Below, piece by piece: positions 42,064-50,058 of a stretch of 64,000 nt of DNA. The DNA is from Paramagnetospirillum magnetotacticum MS-1 (lineage in GTDB: Bacteria > Pseudomonadota > Alphaproteobacteria > Rhodospirillales > Magnetospirillaceae). The stretch's first letter is position 1, and each line of letters opens with the position of its first letter. Made by a program: the position numbers and the translations under genes. Location: contig NZ_JXSL01000030.1 in the NCBI RefSeq assembly GCF_000829825.1, forward strand, positions 1,280,908 to 1,344,907. The letters run 5' to 3'. The notes under the pieces are model-generated. The model ran no database searches and had not been told where the DNA came from. It was given only the letters and a program-made list of their open reading frames with translations.

Positions 42064-43749
42064 ATGCAGTCTGCTCTCCCCGAGCCGGTATCCCCGGCCA
42101 TCGGCGTGATATCGCGCGCCTTGGCCGCCGAAGGGCTGGTCTATGGCAGCGTGTGCAGTGGGATAGAAGCTGCGACGGTCGCCTGGGAACCCCTGGGCTG
42201 GCGTCCGGCATTCTTCGCTGAGATCGAACCGTTCCCCAGCGCCGTGCTCGCCCACCACTACCCTCATGTTCCCAATCTGGGCGACATGACCGCCATCGAC
42301 GGTCAGGCATGGCGGGGCAAGATCGACGTGCTGGTGGGCGGCACACCCTGTCAGGCGTTCTCGGTGGCGGGCCTGCGCAAGTCGCTGGGCGATGAGCGCG
42401 GCAACCTTGCTCTCAAATTCGTGGAACTCGCCGATGCCATCGACCCAGCTTGGATTGTTTGGGAGAACGTCCCCGGCGTCCTGTCCACCCGCGACAACGC
42501 CTTCGGATGTCTTCTGGGTGGATTGGCCGGCGAAGATGGTCCGTTGCTCCCACCAGGGGGAAAGTGGACGGACGCTGGTGTTGTGTTTGGACCCACGCGC
42601 ACAGTCGCGTGGCGCGTCCTCGACGCCCAATATTTCGGCTTGGCCCAACGCCGCCGCCGTGTGTTCGTTGTGGCAGGTCCTCGAGACCGGGCCGATCCCG
42701 TCGCGGTACTTTCTGAGCGCCAAGGCGTGCGCCGGGATCATCCGCCGAGCCGAGAAGCGGGGCAAGGCATTGCCCCGACAATTAGCGCACGCACTCGCGG
42801 CGGTGGCGGGCTCGGCACCGATTTCGACATCGACGGCGGACTGATCGCCGAAGCCTTCGGCGGCAACAACACCTCCGGTCCCATCGAAGTGGCCACCGCG
42901 CTGAATGCCTGTTCGTCCGCCAGTGGCCGGATGGATTTCGAGAGCGAGACCTTCGTCGCCACCACCTTGCGGGCTCGCGATCTGTCCCGTGGCGTCGATA
43001 GCGACTGCACCGACACGCTGATTGCCCATTCCCTTCGCGGCGAAGGCTTTGACGCCTCGGAAGATGGCACCGGACGTGGCACGCCGCTGGTCCCGGTATC
43101 CATCGCCATCCCGATCCAGGAGGCCGGTGCCCGCACAGGAATCAGCACCACCGACCCTCGCGCCGGTATGGGTGTAGGCAGTGACGGCGACCCGATGTTC
43201 ACGTTGCAGGCGGGCAAGCAGCATGCGGTGGCGTTCAATCTGCGCGGCCGGGACGGCGGGGCGCAGGCCGAGCTTGATGCCGACAACCTCGCCAGCCTCC
43301 GGGCGGCCAGCGGCGGATCAAGCCGCAGCTACGTGGCCTTCGCCCAGAATCAGCGGGACGAGGTTCGCCCTCTGGACGTTGCCGGTGCCCTGGCCGCCGA
43401 GCCTGGGACCAAACAGCAGACCTATGTCGCCTTCGATTGTAAGGCTGGCACCGGGTTCCAGACGGTCGAGGCCGATGGCGTCACCCCGACCTTGCGGGCG
43501 ATGAATGCCCTGGGGCGTGACAATGCCGGTGGCCAGTTGGCGGTCCAGCACGGCATGGCGGTGCGCCGACTGACGCCCCGCGAATGCGAGCGGCTACAGG
43601 GATTTCCCGACGATTACACCCTCATCCCTTGGCGCGGCAAGCCGGCGGACAGGTGCCCCGACGGCCCCCGCTATCGGGGCCTGGGGAATTCCATGGCTGT
43701 TCCGGTGATGTCCTGGATCGGCAGCCGCATCCAGGCCGCAGGAAAATAA
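42064..43749 (+). CDS. DNA cytosine-5 methyltransferase
   Basis: Phage C5 methyltransferase of about 561 residues. Motif I GLVYGSVCSGIEAATVAW, motif IV catalytic GGTPCQAFSVAG, motif VI VWENVPGVL, motif VIII AQRRRRVFVVAG, motif IX RRLTPRECERLQGFPDDYT and motif X GLGNSMAVPVM are present. Between VIII and IX lies an unusually long target-recognition stretch (about 250 residues) with degenerate repeats of the kind PTI-A-R and TLRA. No restriction enzyme gene is adjacent, so it probably protects phage DNA. The start is uncertain: ATG 42064 has no clear ribosome site; GTG 42104 is not in frame order with better context. Confidence 0.85.
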   Translation: MQSALPEPVSPAIGVISRALAAEGLVYGSVCSGIEAATVAWEPLGWRPAFFAEIEPFPSAVLAHHYPHVPNLGDMTAIDGQAWRGKIDVLVGGTPCQAFSVAGLRKSLGDERGNLALKFVELADAIDPAWIVWENVPGVLSTRDNAFGCLLGGLAGEDGPLLPPGGKWTDAGVVFGPTRTVAWRVLDAQYFGLAQRRRRVFVVAGPRDRADPVAVLSERQGVRRDHPPSREAGQGIAPTISARTRGGGGLGTDFDIDGGLIAEAFGGNNTSGPIEVATALNACSSASGRMDFESETFVATTLRARDLSRGVDSDCTDTLIAHSLRGEGFDASEDGTGRGTPLVPVSIAIPIQEAGARTGISTTDPRAGMGVGSDGDPMFTLQAGKQHAVAFNLRGRDGGAQAELDADNLASLRAASGGSSRSYVAFAQNQRDEVRPLDVAGALAAEPGTKQQTYVAFDCKAGTGFQTVEADGVTPTLRAMNALGRDNAGGQLAVQHGMAVRRLTPRECERLQGFPDDYTLIPWRGKPADRCPDGPRYRGLGNSMAVPVMSWIGSRIQAAGK

Positions 43750-43751
43750 CA

Positions 43752-45020
43752 ATGACCCATCCGCTTCCAGACTCTGTCGAGCCTTGGCCCATCGACCGGC
43801 TGATCCCCTATGGTCGTAATGCGCGGACCCATTCGGACGGCCAGGTGGCCCAGATCGCCGCCAGCATGGTCGAGTTCGGCTGGACCAATCCGGTGCTGGC
43901 CGACAGCAAGGGCAATGTCATCGCCGGGCATGGCCGACTGGCCGCCGCCGAGTCCCTGGGGCTGGACACGGTGCCGGTGGTGATTCTCGATCATCTGACC
44001 GAGGCCCAGCGCCGCGCCTACATCCTGGCTGACAACAAGCTGGCCCTGAATGCCGGATGGGATGATGAAACCCTGGCGGCGGAACTGCACGCGCTCAACG
44101 CCGAGGGCTACGACCTCGACCTGATCGGCTTCTCCACCGAGGAACTGGATGCCCTGATGGCTCCCCTCGACGACGAGGGCGGCGGCCAGGGCGAAGGCGA
44201 CGAAGACGAAATCCCCGAGCCGCCCGCCGATCCGGTGACGCGGCCCGGTGATCTGTGGATCTTGGGCCGCCACCGTCTGCTGTGCGGCGACAGTACCAGT
44301 GCTACCGATGTGGAGCGTCTGCTGGCCGGGGCCATGCCGCACCTGATGGTCACAGATCCACCTTACGGGGTGGAATACGATCCCACCTGGCGGAATGAAG
44401 CCGGGGTGTCGTCCTCGGCCCGCACCGGCAAGGTGGCCAATGACGACCGCGCCGACTGGCGGGAGGCCTGGGCGCTCTTCCCCGGCGAGGTGGCCTATGT
44501 CTGGCATTCGGCCATTTACACTAGGACTGTCGCGGACAGCCTGGAGGCCAATGGCTTCAAGCTCCGCGCCCAGATTATCTGGTCGAAGCCGCGCTTCGTG
44601 CTGGGCCGCGGCGATTATCACTGGCAGCACGAACCCTGCTGGTACGCCGTCCGCAAGAACGGCACCGGCCATTGGCAGGGAGCGCGGGATCAGGCCACCA
44701 TTTGGGCCATCGGCAATAACGGTGATGAGGACGAAGCCACGGTCCACGGCACCCAGAAACCGGTGGAATGCATGCGTCGTCCGATCCTCAACAACAGCGC
44801 CGAGGGTGACGCGGTCTACGAGCCGTTCGCGGGCAGCGGCACTACGGTGATCGCCGCCGAGACCACCGGCCGCATCTGCGTTGCCATGGAATTGAACCCG
44901 GCCTATGCCGACGTGATCGTCGGCCGCTGGCAGAAGCTGACCGGCCAGAAGGCCGTGCTGGACGGCGATGGCCGGAGTTTCGAGGAGATCGCCGCCGGGA
45001 AGGTGGTTAGCGCCGGGTGA
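43752..45020 (+). CDS. ParB-N/DNA methyltransferase fusion
   Basis: Phage DNA methyltransferase of 422 residues. The N-terminal ParB-nuclease-like domain (about 10-100) has LIPYGRNARTHSDGQVAQIA and VIAGHGRLAAAESLG; the C-terminal N4-cytosine/N6-adenine methyltransferase has DPPYGVEY (motif IV) near residue 200 and FAGSGTTVIAAE (motif I) near 358, the beta-class order. This fusion is frequent in prophages. AGGA lies before the ATG, two bases after the C5 methyltransferase stop, so both are made together. The last bases overlap a convergent small gene. Confidence 0.87.
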   Translation: MTHPLPDSVEPWPIDRLIPYGRNARTHSDGQVAQIAASMVEFGWTNPVLADSKGNVIAGHGRLAAAESLGLDTVPVVILDHLTEAQRRAYILADNKLALNAGWDDETLAAELHALNAEGYDLDLIGFSTEELDALMAPLDDEGGGQGEGDEDEIPEPPADPVTRPGDLWILGRHRLLCGDSTSATDVERLLAGAMPHLMVTDPPYGVEYDPTWRNEAGVSSSARTGKVANDDRADWREAWALFPGEVAYVWHSAIYTRTVADSLEANGFKLRAQIIWSKPRFVLGRGDYHWQHEPCWYAVRKNGTGHWQGARDQATIWAIGNNGDEDEATVHGTQKPVECMRRPILNNSAEGDAVYEPFAGSGTTVIAAETTGRICVAMELNPAYADVIVGRWQKLTGQKAVLDGDGRSFEEIAAGKVVSAG

Positions 45021-45216
45021 TCCGGCGCAGGGAATGCTGGTACTTGGCGTCGGTCGGCTTCCAATTCAGCGGCTTGCAGCCGAGGCGCAGGTCGCGCTCC
45101 CAGAATTCAAGGATCTGCTGGTTGGAATAGCCCTTGCCCCGGAAGTATTCGAAGTCGCTTTGCGACCACTGCGGATGGGCCTTCAGGGCGGCGGTGGGGC
45201 GGACGGTCAGGGCCAT
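45007..45216 (-). CDS. Small phage protein, unknown
   Basis: Protein of 69 residues MALTVRPTAALKAHPQWSQS..., with a helical middle (FEYFRGKGYSNQQILEFWERD) and basic end. Read leftward, its stop overlaps the methyltransferase stop by 14 bases. It lies one base from the stop of the DUF6900 gene upstream, forming a two-gene leftward unit within a rightward region. Function unknown. Confidence 0.65.
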   Translation of the reverse strand: MALTVRPTAALKAHPQWSQSDFEYFRGKGYSNQQILEFWERDLRLGCKPLNWKPTDAKYQHSLRRITRR

Positions 45217-45217
45217 G

Positions 45218-45382
45218 CTACTTGGCCTCCCGGCCAGCGGCGTAGGCCGCTTCCAGGGCCTTCTTGATCTGCCAAACCGCCAGTTCGTGGAAGTCCAGGC
45301 GGTCGCTCTTGCGGGTGTCCAGGGTTTCGATGTCGAGGATCTGGGTGGCGATCTCGGTCAGGGCTTGGTCTCGGGCTTTCAT
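45218..45382 (-). CDS. DUF6900-like small protein
   Basis: Small protein of 54 residues: MKARDQALTEIATQILDIET, then LDTRKSDRLDFHELAVWQIK and a helical end EAAYAAGREAK. This matches the DUF6900 pattern of an N-terminal helix, a conserved SDxLDFHxxAVW core and a short tail. GGAGG lies 9 bases before the ATG, and the gene is followed immediately by the 69-residue gene. It is shorter than the usual ORF cutoff. Confidence 0.65.
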   Translation of the reverse strand: MKARDQALTEIATQILDIETLDTRKSDRLDFHELAVWQIKKALEAAYAAGREAK

Positions 45383-45473
45383 GCTCTTGGCCTCCGTTGT
45401 GGTGGGGCCAGTACCGCTCTATGTCGCCGACAGATCAAGTCGATTAAGTGTGCGATTTCAATAAGGTGATCGA

Positions 45474-45683
45474 TTGCGCCAGTCCCATCGAATGTCACTG
45501 GCCGAGGCCGCAGCCAACGTGTTGATCGGCTACGCCATCGCGGTCGCCACCCAGGTGATGGTGTTCCCGGTCTTCGGCATTCACATCACCCTGGCCGATG
45601 ATCTCCGGATCGGTCTGGTGTTTTTGGTTGTCTCGCTGATCAGAAGCTACATGCTGAGGCGGGTCTTTGAACGGCTGCTATGA
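45474..45683 (+). CDS. Small membrane protein, DUF7220-like
   Basis: Protein of 69 residues with two membrane segments (NVLIGYAIAVATQVMVFPVFG and LRIGLVFLVVSLIRSYML) and the motif MSLAEAAAN. The pattern fits DUF7220 family phage membrane proteins. A TTG start at 45474 has AAGGTG at the right distance; ATG 45492 would cut the basic start. Read divergently from the DUF6900 gene. A lysis or envelope role is possible but unproven. Confidence 0.65.
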   Translation: MRQSHRMSLAEAAANVLIGYAIAVATQVMVFPVFGIHITLADDLRIGLVFLVVSLIRSYMLRRVFERLL

Positions 45684-45758
45684 GGATGAAATTGCGGGCT
45701 TGGATTCGTCCGCCTCTGAATCTACTCTTCCGGCCTTGATTTCCGAGGGGTGAGCATC

Positions 45759-46028
45759 ATGAGTAAATCCGCCATGTCCAAGGCCATCCGCCAAGCCGCT
45801 GGCTGCACTGTCGCCCAGGCTGATGCCGCCGTCGAAGCGGTGCTGGCCACCATCGTCGAAGGCGTCAAGACCGAGGGCCGCTTCAGCCTCATCGGCTTCG
45901 GCTCCTTCTCGAAGTCCGAGCGCCCGGCCCGCCAGGGTCGCAATCCGCGGACCGGCAAGACCATCGACATTGCCGCCTCGACCTCGATCAAGTTCAGCAC
46001 CTCGGCGGCGCTGAAGAAGTCGCTGTAG
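45759..46028 (+). CDS. HU-family DNA-binding protein
   Basis: Histone-like protein of 89 residues that bends DNA. It has the HU layout: N-terminal helices (MSKAIRQAAGCTVAQADAAVEAVLATIVEG), the GRFSLIGFGSFSKSERPARQGRNPRTG beta-arm with the diagnostic GFGSF and RNPxTG, and a C-terminal helix. GAGGGG lies 8 bases before the ATG. A phage-coded HU may help origin or packaging functions and could act with the repeat array. Confidence 0.9.
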   Translation: MSKSAMSKAIRQAAGCTVAQADAAVEAVLATIVEGVKTEGRFSLIGFGSFSKSERPARQGRNPRTGKTIDIAASTSIKFSTSAALKKSL

Positions 46029-46031
46029 CCG

Positions 46032-46220
46032 ATGGCGGTTGCCCCCGAGCATGTGGCCAAGGCCGCATCCGAGATGCTGGCGCGTTACGGCATCAATGCC
46101 GTCGCCAGGGCACAGGATCGGGTGAATGACGTATCGAGGGCGGGTGATCGCACCGCCCTCGATCTCGCAATGTTGCTGTTGACCGAGGTGGAGCGTCAGG
46201 CTGCGGCTTCCACATCCTGA
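46032..46220 (+). CDS. Small phage protein, unknown
   Basis: A 62-residue helical protein MAVAPEHVAKAASEMLARYG... beginning three bases after the HU stop, so probably cotranscribed with it. It overlaps the end of the convergent DUF3489 gene by 25 bases. No family recognised. Confidence 0.55.
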   Translation: MAVAPEHVAKAASEMLARYGINAVARAQDRVNDVSRAGDRTALDLAMLLLTEVERQAAASTS

Positions 46221-46786
46221 GCAATCCGGTACACCCGGCCCCTCGTTTCAATTTTCTCACTGGTGACGTTGAGCCCCAGCTTCTTTTTCAAGGCCCCGGC
46301 GATGAAGCCCCGAATGCTGTGGGCCTGCCATGCCGTCGCCTCCATGATCTCGGCAATGCTGGCGCCTTCGGGCCGCTTCAGCATGGAAATCAGTGCCTCT
46401 TGCTTGGTGCCTTCGCGGGGCTTGCGGGCCGGTTTCGCGACGTGGGCGTCCGTGGGCGGGGATTCTGCCTCGTCGGCCATGTCAGTCGCCGGTTCTTCTT
46501 CCGGCGCCGTGTCCGCGCCCGTGTCGGCGACAATGCCCAACGCCGTGTAGGCGGCGGCCGTGGAAACCAGCGTCAGCGGGGTTCCATCCTCGGCCTCCCG
46601 CCAAACCGGGATGCCGACTTCGGCCGGTATCGCCTCGATCAAGCCCTTCTTGATCATGCTGGTCAGCACCATATCAACTGCGCCACCCTTCAAGGATGTG
46701 GTGATCGGCAGGACCAGCCCGCCCTCGCGGGCGCAGGCAGCGGACAGGATGACGGACTGGGTATCGGAAAGCTGGATCGTGGCCAT
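46196..46786 (-). CDS. DUF3489 protein
   Basis: Protein of 196 residues. A central acidic linker (TGADTAPEEEPATDMADEAE) separates an N-terminal winged-helix-like part (LSDTQSVILSAACAREGG, MVLTSMIKKGLIEA) from a C-terminal DUF3489 domain: GTKQEALISMLKRPEGASIAEIMEATAWQAHSIRGF followed by KKLGLNVTSEK. Such domains look like DNA-binding winged helices, common in alphaproteobacterial prophages. Leftward orientation, with the ATG preceded by GGAACC. Confidence 0.78.
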   Translation of the reverse strand: MATIQLSDTQSVILSAACAREGGLVLPITTSLKGGAVDMVLTSMIKKGLIEAIPAEVGIPVWREAEDGTPLTLVSTAAAYTALGIVADTGADTAPEEEPATDMADEAESPPTDAHVAKPARKPREGTKQEALISMLKRPEGASIAEIMEATAWQAHSIRGFIAGALKKKLGLNVTSEKIETRGRVYRIAQDVEAAA

Positions 46787-46884
46787 GGTGGTTCCCTCTG
46801 ATTTGGTGGCGCGGACATCCCGCGTCTGTACCACCCTGGGCCCCGCCAGCTGAGCCGGTCGGGGCGGTGAGGGAGAACCGTTGA

Positions 46885-47247
46885 TCAGGCGACGTCGGCC
46901 ATGACCTCGAAATGGGTAACGAAGCCGGTGAGGTAGGGCAGCCCGTGTGGGATGCCGGTTTCCCGCGCCGTGAGGCGGCTGATGGTCCAGGCCATCCAGC
47001 GGGCCACCGCCGCGTCGATTGCCGCCGTCAGCCCGAGACCGCGAAACAATCCGTTGGCGACGTCGTCGGCAAAGTGACGACCCTGGGTGCTGTCGAGGAA
47101 ATCGCGCACCGCCGTGTCGGGACAGCCGGTGGCGAGTTGGATCGCAGGCATCGCCAAATTCCAGGCTTCGGTCTGGTCGGCGTGATCGCCCATGGTGCCG
47201 AAAAAGCCCCAATCAATATTGGCAGTGGGGAGGATGGTGTTGGGCAT
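46885..47247 (-). CDS. Phage protein, unknown
   Basis: Protein of 120 residues beginning MPNTILPTANIDWGFFGTMG and ending HFEVMADVA; central helices (SRLTARETG) but no known domain. It is read leftward, upstream of the DUF3489 gene by about 100 bases and divergent from the late operon. I do not recognise a family. Ribosome-site-like GGAGG is not obvious; the ATG at 47247 was preferred to the earlier codon at 47274 because it opens the conserved-looking part. Confidence 0.55.
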   Translation of the reverse strand: MPNTILPTANIDWGFFGTMGDHADQTEAWNLAMPAIQLATGCPDTAVRDFLDSTQGRHFADDVANGLFRGLGLTAAIDAAVARWMAWTISRLTARETGIPHGLPYLTGFVTHFEVMADVA

Positions 47248-47344
47248 GGTGGTCTCCGTTGTTCGTGGGACCATCCATCGCTCTGTCGGCCCGGCACATC
47301 AACTGGAATAGCGGATCATTTCCTTTCGTTTTAAGGCTTCGATC

Positions 47345-47896
47345 ATGGGGGTGTCCGTTCGCGAATATGCCCGCAGGCGTGGCGTCAGCCATACCGCCGT
47401 GCGCAAGGCGGTGCAGACGGGCCGCGTTCCGCAGGAGCCCGACGGCACCATCGACCCGGTAAAGGCCGACGCCGCCTGGGATGCCCAGACCGACCCGGCC
47501 CGACGGGCGGCAGCACCGCCGCCCTCAATGCCATCCCCCACCCCGAAGCCATCCTCGTCGCCATCACTCCAGCGCGAGACCGTTCCGCCATTGCCCAGCA
47601 CATCCGGCGCCACCTTCAACCAAGCCCGCACGGCGCATGAAGTCGCCAAGGCCCAGAAAGCCCGCATCCAGGTGGATCGCCTCAAGGAAGAGGTGGTCGA
47701 TCGGGCGCGGGCCACCGCCCTGGTGTTCAAGTTGGCCCGCCAGGAGCGGGATTCCTGGGTCACCTGGCCCGCCCGCATTGCCGGGCAGATGGCGGCCGAG
47801 GTCGGGATCGAACCGCATTTGATGCAGACCCTGCTGGAAACCCATGTGAGGGCCCATCTTGCCGAACTCGCCGAAATCGAGCCGACGTTCCGGTGA
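47345..47896 (+). CDS. Terminase small subunit-like, Nu1 type
   Basis: Protein of 183 residues with an N-terminal helix-turn-helix (VSVREYARRRGVSHTAVRKAVQTGRV) like lambda Nu1, a Pro/Ser linker (about 55-95) and a C-terminal helical region (AKAQKARIQVDRLKEEVVDRARA) that would hold the large subunit. First gene of the late operon, followed by an overlapping terminase large gene. It should recognise the packaging site, which may lie near the start of this gene. Confidence 0.82.
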   Translation: MGVSVREYARRRGVSHTAVRKAVQTGRVPQEPDGTIDPVKADAAWDAQTDPARRAAAPPPSMPSPTPKPSSSPSLQRETVPPLPSTSGATFNQARTAHEVAKAQKARIQVDRLKEEVVDRARATALVFKLARQERDSWVTWPARIAGQMAAEVGIEPHLMQTLLETHVRAHLAELAEIEPTFR

Positions 47897-49844
47897 TCGT
47901 GGGGGTGAGGATTCCTTCGCCTTCCGGGGATCGGATGTCCTGCTCCAGGCGTGGCGCGATGGATTGCGTCCAGATCCGGCCCTGACCGTCTCGGAATGGG
48001 CCGACCGCCACCGCATGCTGTCCAGCCGGGCCTCGGCGGAACCTGGGCGCTATCGGACGGCCCGCACGCCCTATATGCGCGATATCATGGATGCGCTGTC
48101 GCCCTCCAATCCGGTACAGCGGGTGGTGTTCATGAAGGCGGCCCAGGTGGGGGCGACTGAAGCGGGTTGCTGCTTCATCGGCTTTGTCATCCACCATGCG
48201 CCGGGGCCGATGCTCTGCGTCCAGCCCACGGTGGAGATGGCGAAGCGGGCGTCGCGCCAGCGCATCGACCCTCTGATCGAGGAAAGCCCGGCGATCCGCG
48301 ATCGGGTCAAACCGGCCCGGTCGCGTGACGCGGGCAATACCATGCTGTCGAAGGATTTCCCCGGCGGCACCCTGGTGCTGACCGGGGCCAACAGCGCTGT
48401 CGGCCTGCGCTCCATGCCGGCCCGCTACCTGTTTCTCGACGAGGTCGATGCCTACCCGGCTTCCGCCGACGAGGAAGGTGATCCTGTCGGGCTGGCCGAG
48501 GCCCGCTCGCTGACCTTCGCCCATCGCCGAAAAGTGTTCCTGGCCTCGACCCCGACCATCCGGGGCATGTCGCGCATCGAGCGGGAATACGAGGCCAGCG
48601 ACCAGCGCCGGTTCTTCGTGCCGTGTCCCCATTGCGGGAGCATGCAGTGGCTGAAATTCGAGCGGCTGCGCTGGGACAAGGGCCGCCCCGAGACGGTGCG
48701 CTATCACTGCGAATCCTGTGACCAGGAGATCGCCGAGCACCACAAAGGCGCGATGCTGGCGGCAGGCGTTTGGCAGGCGACGGCCACGGGCACTGATCCC
48801 GGTACCATCGGCTTCCACATCTCGGCGCTGTATTCGCCGCCGGGCTGGCAGTCGTGGCGCGACATCGTCCGCCTGTGGGAAGCGGCCCAGGGCAATGACG
48901 ATGCCCTGCGGGTGTTCAAGAACACCGTGCTGGGCGAAACCTGGACCGAATCCGGCGAGGCCCCCGACTGGCAGCGGCTCTATGACCGCCGCGAGACCTG
49001 GGCCAACGGCACCGTCCCGGCGGGCGGGCTGTTTCTCACCGCCGGGGCCGACGTCCAGAAGGACCGCGTCGAGATCGATGTCTGGGCCTGGGGCCGCAAC
49101 CTGGAAAGCTGGCTGATCGACCATGTCGTCATCGACGGTGGGCCGGAACACGCCGAGACCTGGACGGCGTTGGAGCGGGTGCTGGGGCAAACCTGGACCC
49201 ATGCCAGCGGCGCGGCCCTCAAGATCGCCCGCCTCGCCATCGACAGCGGTTACGAATCCTCGGCGGTCTACACCTGGGGCCGCAGGATGGGCGTCGGCCA
49301 AGTCTCGCCCATCAAGGGCGTCGAGGGCTTCAACCGCTCCAGCCCGGTGTCGGGGCCGACCTTTGTGGACGCTACCGAGGGCGGCAAGAAGGTGCGCCGT
49401 GGTGCCCGCCTCTGGACGGTGGCGGTGTCCACCTTCAAGTCGGAGACCTACCGGTACTTGCGCCTGGAGCGGCCCACCGACGAGGAACTGGCCGAGGGAA
49501 TCCGTTACCCGGCCGGAACGGTGCATCTGCCATCGTGGGCAGACTCGGAGTGGTGCAAGCAGTTCGTCGCCGAGCAGCTGGTGACGGTCAAAAACCGGCG
49601 CGGCTTCACCAAGCTGGAATGGCAGAAGCTGCGCGAGCGCAACGAGGCGCTGGATTGCCGGGTCTATGCCCGCGCCGCCGTCTGGATCGTCGGTGCCGAC
49701 CGCTGGTCGGAGGCCAAATGGCGGGATCTGGAAGCCCAGATTGGCCCGTCCGAGACGGTTCAACCCGAAGAAGCCCAGGCGGGTCAGATCCGCCGCACCG
49801 TCCGTCGCCCCCGGCGGATCATCAAGTTCAGCGGGATGCACTGA
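47859..49844 (+). CDS. Phage terminase large subunit, GpA family
   Basis: DNA-packaging motor of 661 residues. ATPase half has a Walker A-like MKAAQVGATEAG near residue 92 and Walker B YLFLDEVDAYP near 190; a zinc-binding CPHCG and CESC pair lies near 260 and 285; the nuclease half follows. GpA-type terminases belong to lambda-like phages. The frame starts with TTG 47859, GAGGG upstream, overlapping the small subunit by 38 bases. It is coupled to the rest of the head operon. Confidence 0.9.
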   Translation: MPNSPKSSRRSGDRGGEDSFAFRGSDVLLQAWRDGLRPDPALTVSEWADRHRMLSSRASAEPGRYRTARTPYMRDIMDALSPSNPVQRVVFMKAAQVGATEAGCCFIGFVIHHAPGPMLCVQPTVEMAKRASRQRIDPLIEESPAIRDRVKPARSRDAGNTMLSKDFPGGTLVLTGANSAVGLRSMPARYLFLDEVDAYPASADEEGDPVGLAEARSLTFAHRRKVFLASTPTIRGMSRIEREYEASDQRRFFVPCPHCGSMQWLKFERLRWDKGRPETVRYHCESCDQEIAEHHKGAMLAAGVWQATATGTDPGTIGFHISALYSPPGWQSWRDIVRLWEAAQGNDDALRVFKNTVLGETWTESGEAPDWQRLYDRRETWANGTVPAGGLFLTAGADVQKDRVEIDVWAWGRNLESWLIDHVVIDGGPEHAETWTALERVLGQTWTHASGAALKIARLAIDSGYESSAVYTWGRRMGVGQVSPIKGVEGFNRSSPVSGPTFVDATEGGKKVRRGARLWTVAVSTFKSETYRYLRLERPTDEELAEGIRYPAGTVHLPSWADSEWCKQFVAEQLVTVKNRRGFTKLEWQKLRERNEALDCRVYARAAVWIVGADRWSEAKWRDLEAQIGPSETVQPEEAQAGQIRRTVRRPRRIIKFSGMH

Positions 49845-49846
49845 TC

Positions 49847-50056
49847 ATGACTCTCGACGAAATGAAGGCCGAGCGGGAAAAGGTGCTGGCGCGGCGTAAC
49901 TCACTGGTGGCTCGCGTCACCGTCGGCGACCGCACCGTCCAATACGACCTGACCCAGGCCAACCATGTTCTGGCCGATCTCGACCGCCGTATCGCCATGC
50001 TGGAGGGCAAGAAGCCCCGTCGGCGCATCCTCGCCGTTGCCACCAAGGGATTGTAA
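49847..50056 (+). CDS. Head-tail joining protein, gpW-like
   Basis: Protein of 69 residues, the size and position of lambda gpW: MTLDEMKAEREKVLARRNSL, a strand segment VTVGDRTVQYDL and helix ADLDRRIAMLEG. It sits between the terminase and portal genes, which is the normal place. The ATG lies two bases after the terminase stop. Confidence 0.85.
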   Translation: MTLDEMKAEREKVLARRNSLVARVTVGDRTVQYDLTQANHVLADLDRRIAMLEGKKPRRRILAVATKGL

Positions 50057-50058
50057 CC

